A DNA stretch of 64,000 nt. Source: Myxococcales bacterium. GTDB lineage: Bacteria; Myxococcota_A; Polyangia; Polyangiales; JAFGIB01. Made by a program: the position numbers and the translations under genes. Every line of letters begins with the position of its first letter. Within the stretch, counting starts at the first letter, position 1. Shown in pieces: positions 1-12,000 of this stretch. The stretch lies in the NCBI GenBank assembly GCA_029880325.1, contig JAOUOP010000008.1, positions 62,001 through 126,000 on the forward strand, given 5' to 3'. The notes below the pieces were generated by a model. It was not told the origin of the DNA and ran no database searches. It saw only the letters and a list, made by a program, of their open reading frames with translations.

Positions 1-3000
1 CGTAGTGGACGTAGATGGTGGTGTCGGCGGCGCTCGAAAGGGTGGGCACCTTGACCCAGGCCACCAGCTGTCCGGTGGTGGAGTTGTAGCTCTGCAGCTC
101 GAAGTCGAGGTCGACGCTGCCGCTGCTGTCGCGGAAGTAAATGTCGCGGCCGTCAGTGCGCGCCAGGCTGCGAATGTCGCTGTCGGTGACGTTGACGAGC
201 ACCGGGAAGTTGCTCAGGTCCGCCCCGATGAAGACATCAGCGTTGATCAGCAGCGGTTTGCGATACTCGGCGGCGTCGACGCTGACGCAGCTGCCGCTGA
301 TCATGGCGCTGGGAGCCGCCGAGGTGTTGATGGTGACGTCGCAGTTGGGCGCAGCGCTGTGGTCGTAGGTCAGCGCTGCGTCGGTGGGGTCGAAGTTGCT
401 GGCATCGCCGAAGCAGGCGCCGTAGTTCAACTTGGGCGGCCCGTCGTAGACGGCCACGATGGGGGCGGCGATGTCGCTGGCGCCGCCGGTGGGTGTCACC
501 GACATGCGCAGGCTGCCGTCGACGGTCGGAGTGAAGGCGTAAACCGTATCGCCGCCGCCGTCACCGCCGCAGATCTCATCGTGATCGCTCAGGCGCACGC
601 CGGTGTCACCGTCGATGCTGACGCGCTTGAGCGAAACGTCACCGAGGTCGATGGCGACCTGGCCGGTCTCGCCGGCGCTCGGGAAGTCGCTGGCCTCCAC
701 GTAGCTCACCGGCTGGGCCCAGCTGGCGCTCATGTTGGCCAGGTCGGCGCTTCGGACCACCCAGCGGTCCATGGTGATGTCGGCGGCCGCGACCGGTGAC
801 GCCAGGGCGGCGGCGGCGGTGTCGCGCTCGGCCGCAAGCGGCGCCGGCTTGGTCACCGCGCGCGGATCGGCATCGAAGAGCGAGATCCAGTGGGCCGTGG
901 TGGTGTCCTCGGCGCTGATGAAGACCTCCGTGGGGGACGGCAGCGTGAAGGTGAAGAAGGCGTCTTCGTGGTTGGCCTGCACGTTGCAGGTGCCGGGGAC
1001 GGCGGCCAGGTCGAAGACGTTTTCGTGCAAGTCCTCGGTGGAGGCGTCGCCGCTGTAGCCGACGGTGCTGCCGATGGTCACGCTCTGGGCGCTGTCGAGG
1101 GTCTCGTTGGTGGCGGCCACCGCCGTGTAGCTCGCCGGATCGAGCGCGGCGTTGCTCAGGGGCGCATTGCCGGTAGTCACGCCGCCGTCAAAGAGCGCCA
1201 CCGAACCATCGAAGCCGGGCCCCTTCAGGTCGATGCGCACGTCGGTGTTGGCGCTGGTGGAGAACTTGTAGATCGCGTCGGCGGCGCCGTCGCTAACGCC
1301 GCAGACGGCCGAGCCCCCACTGGTATCGTCGAAGCTCGGGTAGGTGGCGGTGGCATCGGCGGTGCTGTCGGTGGTCACCGCATAGGCGGTGGCGTCGATG
1401 GTGCCCAGGACCGAGACGGCGTCGCCCACCGGAGCGCTGCCGGCCACCTCACTGACGGCGGAGAAGGTCAGCAGCGACGAGTCCACCGTACGCACCTGCC
1501 AGGTGCCGTCGATGCTACCGATCATGCCGCTGTTGTAGGCGTTGGCCCGGCTGTCGGCGAGGTTCGCGGGGCTGACGGCGGAGTAGTCGCCGGCGGCGGC
1601 GGTGGCGTTATCCGGTCGCTGGATCGGCGTGCTGTCCCACAGCGCCAGCGTGTGGGCGAAGCTGGTGCCGGCGCTGGTGGCGATGCGCACGTCCTGGGTC
1701 CCGTCGACGCTGAACGAGAAGAAGGCATCGGCGGCGACGGCACCGGCGCTGCAGGTCAGGTCACCGGCGCTGAGCGACTCGTCAAACGCACCGCCGGGCA
1801 GGTCGCTGGTCATTCCGGCGGTGCTGCCCGTGTAGGCGACCGCGCTGCCGATGGTGACCGCCTGGGCCGAGAGGAAGTCCTCGTTGGACGCGGGGCCGCC
1901 CATCACCGACTCCTGGGCTCCGGCCGCCAGGAACGTCGAACTTGACTTTTGGTTATTGTACTCCGCCTTGACCCAGGCCGGCGAGCGCGCCACCGAGGCG
2001 ATGCGCACCTCGTCGAGCCAGCCGTACAGAGGCTCGTCGGTCGTGTAGTCGAAGCCGCCAAGCCATAGCGGCCCCGTATTGGCAGCGAGCTGGGCGGTGG
2101 TGTCGCCGTTACCGAGCAGCACGCCATTCTGGTAGAAGGCCGGGAAGGCCCCCGAGGCGGACACCGTAACCACGAGATGCGTGGGGGTTCCGATCGGCGC
2201 GTTGTAGCCGGTCTTGGTGCCAGTCGAGGGATTTCCGTCGTACCACACCCACTGCCGTGCGGTATCGCCAATGCCGACGTCGTAGTTGGTGGTGGCGGAG
2301 TTGGTGACCCGCTTGGCCACCATGGCTTCCCAGTAGCCCGGGTCGGTGCTCGAAACGTTCACCCACAGCGAGATCGTGAGCGCCGAGGTCATGTCCAGGC
2401 TGTTGCTGTCGGCGGCGTTGAGCCAACGGGCGCTGGTCCCGAAGTCCACCGCATTTCCGATCTGGCCCGCGGTGGAGGTGGGCGCTGTGAGCGGGGGCGT
2501 GAGGGTGTTGCCGTTGCCGCTGGAGTCGAGTTCCGTCGAACCGCCGTCGTCCAGGTGGTAGACCGCGCCAAAGCTGTTGCCCCACACGCCCGTCGGATTG
2601 CTCCTGTCGATCGTCGTTCCGTAGCCGTAGTGGATATAGAAGTCGGTGGCGACGCTGTCGCTGACCGAGGGCAGCTCGACCCAGGCGACGATGCTTCCGG
2701 TGGCCGAGTTCCAGGACTCGATCTCGTAGTCGAGCACGGTGCTTCCATCGGAGCCGGTGAACCAGAGGTCGGCCGCGTCGGCCCGCGAGACGCTCAGGTC
2801 CACGTCGGTCATGCGCACCAGTACCGGGAAATTCACCAGGGACTCGGCCGCGGCGCTGGTATCGACCTGGGTCGGGTCAATCGAGAGCCGCTTGCGATAG
2901 CCGAGCAGCGTCGAGAGATCGGTCGTCGGCGTCGCCTTCTCCAGCTGCGTCAAGGGATCGCCGAGGCCGTTGTCCTCGTAAATCTGCATGGCGGCGGCGA

Positions 3001-6000
3001 AGCCGGGCGTCGGGTTGTCGATGTTGAGCTGGACCGTGGTCGCACTGCTGGCGGTGAAGCTGTAGATGGCATCCGGGGATGCCTGGTCGGTCAGCGCGCA
3101 TTCCTTGGGATAGGTCGCGCCCAGGGCCGCGGTGCTGCCTCCGCTGATGATGGACTGGGCGCCGACGACATCGCCCAGAGCGACAAGCGCGTCGCTCGCG
3201 GCGGCTGCCGGGCTGCCGACGCTGAGCTCACTGACCTGCATCGTGCTCATGTCACCGCTGCGCGCGATCCAGGTGCCGTCGATGTCGCCATGACTGGCCG
3301 CAAACGATGCAGCCTGGGTGTCGTAGGCGCCGGGCGAAGCGGCCGGCTGCACCAGTGGGGAGTCGTCAAAGAGCGCGATGCTATGACCGAAGCTGGTGCC
3401 GGTGGAGGCGATCTCGATGTCGGTGGCGCCGTCGGTGGTGAAGCTGAAGAAGGCGTCGCCGACCATGCCGGCGCCGCAGACGCCGCCGCCGTAGTCGGGG
3501 GCCTCGGAAAAAAGAGCGGCGGGGAGATCCGAGGAGTAGCCCGTGGTGTTGCCGGTGAAGGTGGCGCCGATGGCGTCCAGGCCGCTGGCAGCACCCACGT
3601 TGAAGGTACTGGCGAGCAGGTCGTTGGAGGCCAGCGCCACCTCGGGGCCGATGCTCACGAAGGTCGAAGCGGTGCGCTGGCTCTGGTAGTCGGCCTTGAC
3701 CCAGGCGGCCGAGCGGGGCGTGGTGGAGACGCGGAACTCGTCGAGCACGCCTGCGGCGCCGTTGCCCGTGCTGTAGGGCGCATCGCCGATCCAAAGTTCG
3801 CCACCGTTGGCGTTGAAGCTGGTGGGAATGGCCGCGGCGTAGGTCAGGGGCTGCAGCGCGCCGTCCAGGTAGATCTTCATGCGGTCGGCGTCGGTGCTTC
3901 CGGTACCGTCGAAGACGTAGGACCAGTGGTGCCATACGCCGGCGCTAATCGGCGAGCCGGTGGTTTCGCCCAGCGGCGCCGAGGAGCCGTTCGTGGCGCG
4001 GGCGTAGGCCTTGCCCGCGCTGGGGCCGCCCGCCATCACCCAGGTGTTGGTGGAACCGCTGCCCTTGATGATGAGCACGTTGGTGGCGTTGAGGTTGTCG
4101 ATGCGCGCCCAGCCCGAAGTGGTGAGCGCACTGCCGCTGTCGAGCGCCGCCACGTTGCCGAAACGAATGTCGTCGCTGGTCAGCATGGCGACGCCCTTGC
4201 CAATGATGGCGGCCACGGAGTCGCTGGCGACCAGGCCCGAGGTGGCCGTGGAGTTGACGTTGTGGCTGGTGGAGTCGCGCACGGTGCCACTTGGGTCGTC
4301 GTCCAGGTGCCAGACGGCCTGGAAGCCGCTGTCCCAAACGGCCACCCGATCGCTGCGGTCGGTGCTGCTGCCGTCCCCGTAGCGCAGGTAGATCATGGTG
4401 TCGCTGCTGCTCGAAACGCTGGGCACGCGCACCCACGCGGTCAGGTTGCCGCTGGCTCGATCGAAGGCCTGGCGTTCGAACGACAGCGGATTGCCGCCCG
4501 CGTCGGTGAAGTAGACGTCGAAGCCGTCGGCGCGTGGGTCGGTCTGCAGGTCGGCGTCGCCGCTGATGCGCACCAGCAGCGGATAGTCGCTGAGGTCGGC
4601 GTCGACCTGGGTGGAGTCGATGGTGAGGGCCTTCTCGAAGCCGCTTCCCATGGGCGTCACGGAGGCGACGAAGTCTGCTGATGTCAGCGGCTCGCCGCTG
4701 GCGCCGTCGAAGACCGCCACCACAGGGCTGAAGCCCGGGCTCGGGTTTTCCACCGACGCACGAACGGTGGTGGTGCCGGTGGCCACAAAGCCGTAGATGG
4801 CGTCGGCGGCGAGGTCGTCGATCAGCGCCCCGCCGCACTGCAGCACGAGGGGGTGCTTGGCGTAGTCCGAGGCGAGGCCACTGCTGTTGGCAGCGCCGAT
4901 CTCGACCTTGCCTCCGACGACCGGATTGGTACCGGCCACCGTGAGGTCCTGGATCGCGTCGGTATTGCTCGCCGTGATATTCACGCTGCTGAGCTCGCTG
5001 ACGCCCAGCGTCGACATGTCGGTGCTGAGCACCTGCCAGCCGCCGTCGATCGCGCCCAGGGAGTTGCCCGCGGCAGCGGCGCGGGTGTCGTTGTTCATGG
5101 ACACGGCAGCGGGGGCGGAAAACTGGTCGCCCGCGTCCCACAGCGCCAGCACGGTGTTGTAGCTGGAGCTGGCGCTGTCGATGATGACGGTGGTGGTGGC
5201 GCTGAGGGAGAAGTCGAAGAAGGCGTCCGGTGCCGACGCGTCGGCCGAGCAGACCTTGCCGCCCAGCACGTCTTGCTGGTCGAAGATCACACCGGCCACG
5301 TCGCTACCCATGGACGAGGTGTCGCCCAGGAAGCGTTGCGCCGCGCCGATGGGAGCGGTCTGGGCGCTGGCCAGGGTCGGCAGCTCGTTCGGGTTGCCCG
5401 GGTTCAGATCGGTGAGCGTGGTGCCCACGTCCTCGGCGCGCGTGAGCGGGTCGACCCCCGGCTCGCCCTCGAAGACCGCCACGTGGAAGTTGCCGGTCTG
5501 CCCCGGGTTGTGAACGCCGACGCGGTAGGTGTTGCCCGCGGTGCCGCTGAACTTGTAGATGGCGTCGTTGCCGAGATCGTCGGCCATGCCGCAAGTCAGG
5601 GTGGTCTCGCTGTAGGTGTCGGCCAGGCTGGCGGTGGAGCCGCCGGTGACGCTCATGGCCAAGCCCGCCATGGAGCCGATGTCCTGGATTGACTCCGTGT
5701 TACTCGCCGCGACGCTCGAAGAGGTGAGCCCCTCGGCGGTCTTGCCCACAGTGGTGTCAGTCAGCACCTGCCAGGTTCCATCGACGGCCGAAAACTCCGT
5801 GGTCGCCGCGGCCGCCGTGGCCCTGGTGTCATGGTTGCCCGTAGCCGCCGCAAAGCTGCCGCCGGTGAAGGGATTGGGAGCGGCCGAGGTCGGGCGCGCG
5901 GCGCTGGCCGGCAGCTTGTCCTTCCACACCGAGACGGTGGTGTCGAAGCTCGAGCCGAAGGTGGTGATGCGCACGTCGGTGGCGGTGGTCAGGTCGAAGG

Positions 6001-9000
6001 TGAAGAGCGCGTCCGGGGTGCCGGCGGCAAAGCAGGCCATGCCGGCGACGCTGTCAAAGGCCGCGGTGGGTGAGACGTCGGCGCTCATGATCGAGGTGTC
6101 GCCCTGGTAAGTGGCGTAGTTGCCGATGGTGACCACCTCGGCCGTCGCCGCCGCCTCGTTCGAATTGTTCTGGGCGACCGTGAAGGCGATGCGACCGTAG
6201 CCGCCGCCACCGCCGCCGCCGCCGTTGGCACCTTCGTTCGCGGCCGTGCCGCCGTTGGAGCCGGGGCCGGTGGAGCCAGCTGCACCCGCGGTGCCGCCGC
6301 TGCCCTTGCCACCATTGCCGCCATTGGCCTCGGTCGCCATCGTCACCACCGCGGTGGTCTCCACCAGGATGCCGCCGCCGGAGCCGCCGCCGGTACCGCC
6401 GCCCTCACTGCCACAGCCGGTCTGTCCGGTGCCGCCGTTGGCGCGCAGGGTGCCGCCGGTGGTGAGCGTACCGGCCACCGCCAGCTGGAAGGCGCCCGCG
6501 CCGGCCGCGCCGATGGCCGTGCAGCCACCCCCCTTGCCGCCTCCGCAGCCGCCCAGGAGCGGCACCAGGCTGACGTCACCGCGACCAGGACCGCCGACGC
6601 CGTTGTTGTTGCCGTCGCCGTCGCCGCCGTTGCCACCGGCGGTGCCGAAACCGCCACCGCCGCCACCGCCGCCACCGCCGCTGCTCGAGCCGGTGCCGTC
6701 GGTGCCCGCGCTGGAGCCGCAGCTGACGTTGCCACCGGCGCCGGGCGTGGTGGCGTTGGCACTGGCGTCGATGACGCCAGCCACGGTCGCGTTGCCGTCG
6801 ACCGCGAGGATGACGGGCTTGTCGCCGCTGAGCGTGAGCGTGCTGCCGGCCGGAAGGTTCAGGGACTTGAAGCGCAGGATCGTGACGTTGGGCCCGGTGC
6901 CCGAAGTCTGGGGCTCGCCCGAGCTGACTTCGGGATAGACGCCGCACCAGTCGCCGCTGAAGCTGCCGGTACCGGTGGAATCGAAGCCGCGCGAACCGGT
7001 GGTGCAGCCCAGACTCACGTCACTGGTATAGGTGTAGGCGTTGTGGTTGTAGTTGCTGGGCGCAAAGCCGAGCTTGATCGGCGTGGCGGGCAGGTCGCTG
7101 ATCAGCAGCGGACCGCCATCGGTTCCGTCGTAAAGCGCCACGACATGGGGTGAAGCCGGCACGGGATTGTCGAGGGCGAACTTGATGCGCGTATTGGTCG
7201 TGGGCGTGAAAGCGTAGATCGCATCGGCCGCAGTGGAGTCGGCGGCGCAGACCAGGGTATTGGCGGGCACATCGCCAGCCAGGCCGCTGGTGTCGCCGCT
7301 GAGCAGGATCGATTGGCCGCTGATGTCACCGACGTTGACGGGCGTACCCGCGAGACTGTCGCTGTCGGCCAGGGCATAGTCGGCGGGCGCCGAGAAACCG
7401 CGCGCCGTCAGCTCGCTGATGCCAAGGCCGGTGCTGTCACCGCTCTTCACCAGCCAGCCGCCGTCCACGTCCGGCGTGATCGGTGCGGCAACGGCGGCCG
7501 TGAAGGTGTCGTGGGTCGTGGTCGGCGTCGCGCTGGGCACCGCGGGCTGGGCGCTTGGATCCCAGAGCGCCAGCGTGTGACCAAAGCCGGTGCCCGCGGC
7601 GTTGATGCTGACTTCGACCGGCGTCGTGCCCAGGGGATCGCTGCCGGCCGCGTAGCTTGAAGCAACCTGGGCCGTGCTCAGCGCCTGATCGTGGATGCGG
7701 AACTCGTGGATGATGCCGCCGAAGTCCGGGTCGCTCGAGACCAGGCCCTGGCCCAACCAGCTGTTGACGTCGTTTACGCCCGCGAGGGTACGCGAGTCCA
7801 GGGCCGTCGAAGCCACCTGCGCGCCGTTCAAGTACAGCCGCAGGCTGCCGCCGCTGACGTCGGCCACGGCCACGGCATGGTAGAGCGTATCGGTCCCCAG
7901 CGCGGCCGGGCAGTCGGCGTTCAGCGCACCGCCCACGGAATCGAGCCAGGTCAGGCGACAGGCGCCTGCTGCGGACAGGGGCTGCAACTCCAGGGCCGTG
8001 ACGGCAGCAGTGCCCTGCCCTAGCCCGCCGCCAGCGTTACTGGCCCCGAAGCTGAAGACGCGCTGGCCGGCGCTGCCGCCATGCCAGCTAAACCAAACCT
8101 CGAAGCTGGCGTCGCTGAGGCCACCGATCAGGCCACCCGGAAGATCCACGTACTCGTTGCTACTGCCGCCGCGCAGGTAGACCTGGCCCGTGTTGCCGAG
8201 CACGGTCTTCTTGAGCGTGCCGTGCTGGGCGCCCACCGAGTCGTAGATGGCAGTGCCCAGACCCTCGAAGCTGTAGCGGTCGACCAGGCTCGTGGCTAGG
8301 GCATCGGCGCCCACCACCGTGAAGCTGTAGTAGGCGTCGGCGCCGTCGAGGTTGTCCTCGCTGCACAGGGCGCCGCCCAGGGCGCTGCGCTGGTCCCAGG
8401 AGAGCAGGCCGCCGCTGTAGCTGTTGTCGCCCGTGGTACCGGCGTAAACCTCCGTCGGACCGAGGCTGCTGGCGATGGCGTCGGCGGGCTGATTGCTCAA
8501 GGGCAGCTCGCACACGTATGCCTGGGTGCCACTACAGGGCTGGTCATCCCAGACGTCGGCCGCGCCCATCGAGAGGCAGTCATCGAGGTCGGCACTGGGC
8601 TCGCCCGTGCCCCAGGCCGCGAAGTGGCCGCCCGGGGCAGAACCGGCGCTGCCGCCAAGCCAGACCAGCTCGCCGTCGCCGAGCCAACGCCAGCTGTCGT
8701 TGCTGCGGGCATCGTGCAGGCCGAGCCAGGCGGCGCTGGCGGTCAACCCCTGGATGAACGCGTTTTCCGCGACGTCATCGACGCGCGCCAGGTACATGCC
8801 CGCGCTCTCGCAGTCGTTGCCCGCGTTGGCCCAGGTGCTGACGTTTGTGCACAGGAAATAGGCGTGACCGCCGAAGTACTGCACGCCGGCGGTGGTGCAG
8901 CCCGTGGGCGCCGCCACCGTGAAGTTATGGCTGAGCGGCGTCGCGCTCTGGGCCTTGGTCGCCGGGGGGCCGTCGAAGACTGCGATCACCGGGTCGAAGC

Positions 9001-12000
9001 CGGGCGCGGGGTTATCGACCGCCAGCCGTACGCTCGAACTCTGGGTGGTGCTGAACTTGAAGATTTGGTCGGGGGCGCTGTTGCTACTGCCGCAGGTCAG
9101 CGAGGCGGCGCTGTAGTTTGAGCCGGTGGTGCTGGTGTCGGCGCCGCTGGTCTCGAGCTGCTTGCCGTCGATGAAGCCTAGGTCCTGGACGTCCGAGGTG
9201 TTGACGAAGTCGACCAGCAGGTCGGCGTCGTTGCCGTCGGCGTTCACCGTCTTGAGCTCATTGCTCAACTCGCCGATGCCCAGCTGCGACATGTCGGTGC
9301 TGTAGCTGACCCAGGTGTCATCCAGGGCGGCCATGGTCGCGCTGGCGCGATCGTCGTTGGTGTTGACCACCGTGGGCGCTGGCGCGCTCAGGGGCGAGTC
9401 GTCGAAGAGCGCCAGCGTGTGGTCGAAGCCGGTGGCGCCGCTGACGGCGATGCGCACATCGGTGGCCGCCGGCAGTGTAAAGCTGAAGAAGGCGTCGGCG
9501 CCGGAAGCGTCCGCGTTGCATTGATTGAGCGCGTCGCCGCCGGCAGCAACTGACGGGTCATACAGGGTTCCGTTCAAACCGCTGGTCAGCGAGCCCGTAT
9601 TGCCGGCATAGGCCACGTTGGCTCCGATCGACACCGAGTACGCCGTTCCCAGCGTATTGTTCATGTCGCCGGTAGCCGTCGGCGTCGGGCTGATCATGGC
9701 GGCGGTCTGGGGCGAGGCCTCGAAGACCGCCAGCACGGGTGCGAAGCTTGCGACGGGATTATTGACGGCGATGCGTACGTCGCCGTCGCGGGCCGGCGTG
9801 AACGCAAAGACCATGTCCTTGCCAGCGTCGGAGCTGCCACAGGTCAGGGTCGACTGCAGATAGGTCGCGCTGGTGGACGTGGTGTCGGTGCCGCCGGTGA
9901 CGAGCTGACCGTTGGCAGCCAAGGCGCCCAGGTCTTGCACGCTGTCGCTATTGCTGATGTCGCCGCCGGCGACGGTGAGCGTGGTCGAGGTGACATTGCC
10001 GGGCGCGAGATTTGCGGTGTCACCGCTCAGCACGTACCAGCTGTCGTCCATGGACAGGGCATTGGTGCCGCCGGCCGCGGCGCGCGTCTCGTAGTCGGCG
10101 CCCGCCACGGCCGTGGCGCCGCCGAGGGCGCTGCTGCCGTCCGCGAAGAGCGACAGGGTGTGGGCGAAACCGCTGCCTGTGGAATCGAGCACCACCGTCT
10201 TGGGCGCACTCAGCGTGAACGCGAAGAAGGCGTCGGCCCCCGCTGGCGCGGCACTGCAGACGGCGCCGCCGTAGAGGTCTGCCTGATCCCACAGCGAAGG
10301 CGTCGACGCCGTCCCGTCCATGCTGCCCAGGTCATCAACCATGCCGCCGACATTGCCGATGTAAGTCACCGGGTCGGTGGCCGGCACCACATGGGCACTG
10401 CCCGGCCCCTCGTTGGTATTGGGCGAGCCGGCAAGGGTCTCGTCCATGGGCACCACGTCGCTCTTCTTCAGCGGATAGCTTCCGCCACCGCCATTGAAGA
10501 GGGCGATCACCGAATCGTGGGCCTCGGTCGTCAAATAGATGCGCACCGGTCCCGTGGTCGAGGGCGTGAACTCGTAGATGGCGTCGATGGAGTCGTCGAC
10601 GACCGGGGTGACGCCGCAGGCCGGCGCCCGGAAGTCGCTGGTCAGCGATAGCGTGCTGGCGTTGGTCGTGGAGACCTGCTCACCCGAGATCGGCGCGAAG
10701 ACGCCGGCCGAGACCTCCACGCCCAGGTTCTGGGCATCGACGGTGTTGCCGTCGATGCCGGGCATGTCCACCGTGCGCTGGCTGATCAGGGTGGTGGTCA
10801 AGTTGGCCATGTCGGCGCTCTTGACCACCCAGCGGTTATCGATGGGGCCGATTGGGTTGAGCGACGCCGCGGCGAGCGTGTCGTTTTCCATGGCAAAGGC
10901 CGCCGGGTCCACGCTGCTGCCGCTGAAGACGATCTCGTAGCTGCCCTCGTAGCCCGCAGCGCTGCCGGTGAGCACCACGTAATAGGTGTCAGCCGGCAGC
11001 AAGGCGTTGATCTGCGGCGCCGCGTCGCTCTGCAGACGGCAGGTCGAACCCGCGTCGAGGTAACCCTGGGCGCCGATGCCGCCCCGGAACAGGCCCACCA
11101 CCGCGCCCGTGAACGAGGCGCTGAAGTCCACCTGCACGCTGGTTTCGTAGGCCAGGTCCAGGCGGAAGACCGCGTCTGGCGCAAAGGCGTCGGCGCCGCA
11201 TCCGACGAGACCGCCCACCGAGCTGCCGGTGGCCGCCGTGGAGCCCCGAAAATGGCGCAGCGAGCCGAGCACATCGACGGTTTGCGGAGCGGCCGCCGTG
11301 GGAACCGGCGGTAGCGTCCCGAAGACCTTCTGCTCGCAGAGGTAGGGGAAGGCACCGCTGCCGGCCGCCGTGTCGACCCAGAGGCCGTCCTGGTAGCGCA
11401 TGCGGGTGCCGACGTTGCCGACCTCGTTGGGTTCGGTGCCCTGAAAGTTGCGGTAGACGCCGCCCGAAAGGTCGAGCCAGGTGCCTGGCACGTCGGTCGC
11501 CGGCGAGGCCCAGGCGACGTAGGGATCGTCTGCGATCAACCCGATGTGATGGTCGAAAGCCGTCGGCGCCACCAGGCCCAGCAGCTCGGCATTTTCGAGC
11601 GAACTGTCGACCACCGCCAGCGTGTAGCCCGCCAGGGCGCACATGGCGCGGGCCCCATCCCAGCTGCGCGCGGGGCTGCACTGCCAATAGCGATGCAGGT
11701 TCCAGTCGTAGGGCACGCAACCGGGCTCCGGCTGCCCCGGCAGCGCGTCCTTGTCGTAGAGCTGGGTGATGGCCGCGGCCTGGGAGCTAAGACTGCTCAC
11801 CGAGGGCCGCGTGAAGGGGCTGTCGAAGATGCCCATCACGGTCTGATAGGCCGAGCCCTCGGTGGTGATCTCCACCTCGGTGGTCTTCTCGAGCGTGAAA
11901 CTGAAGACCGCGTCGGCGCCACCCACGGCCGCGCCGCAGTAATTTGCACTCGGCACGTCGTAGTAGAGTGGCGCCTCCACGTCGTAGGACATGCCCGCCG

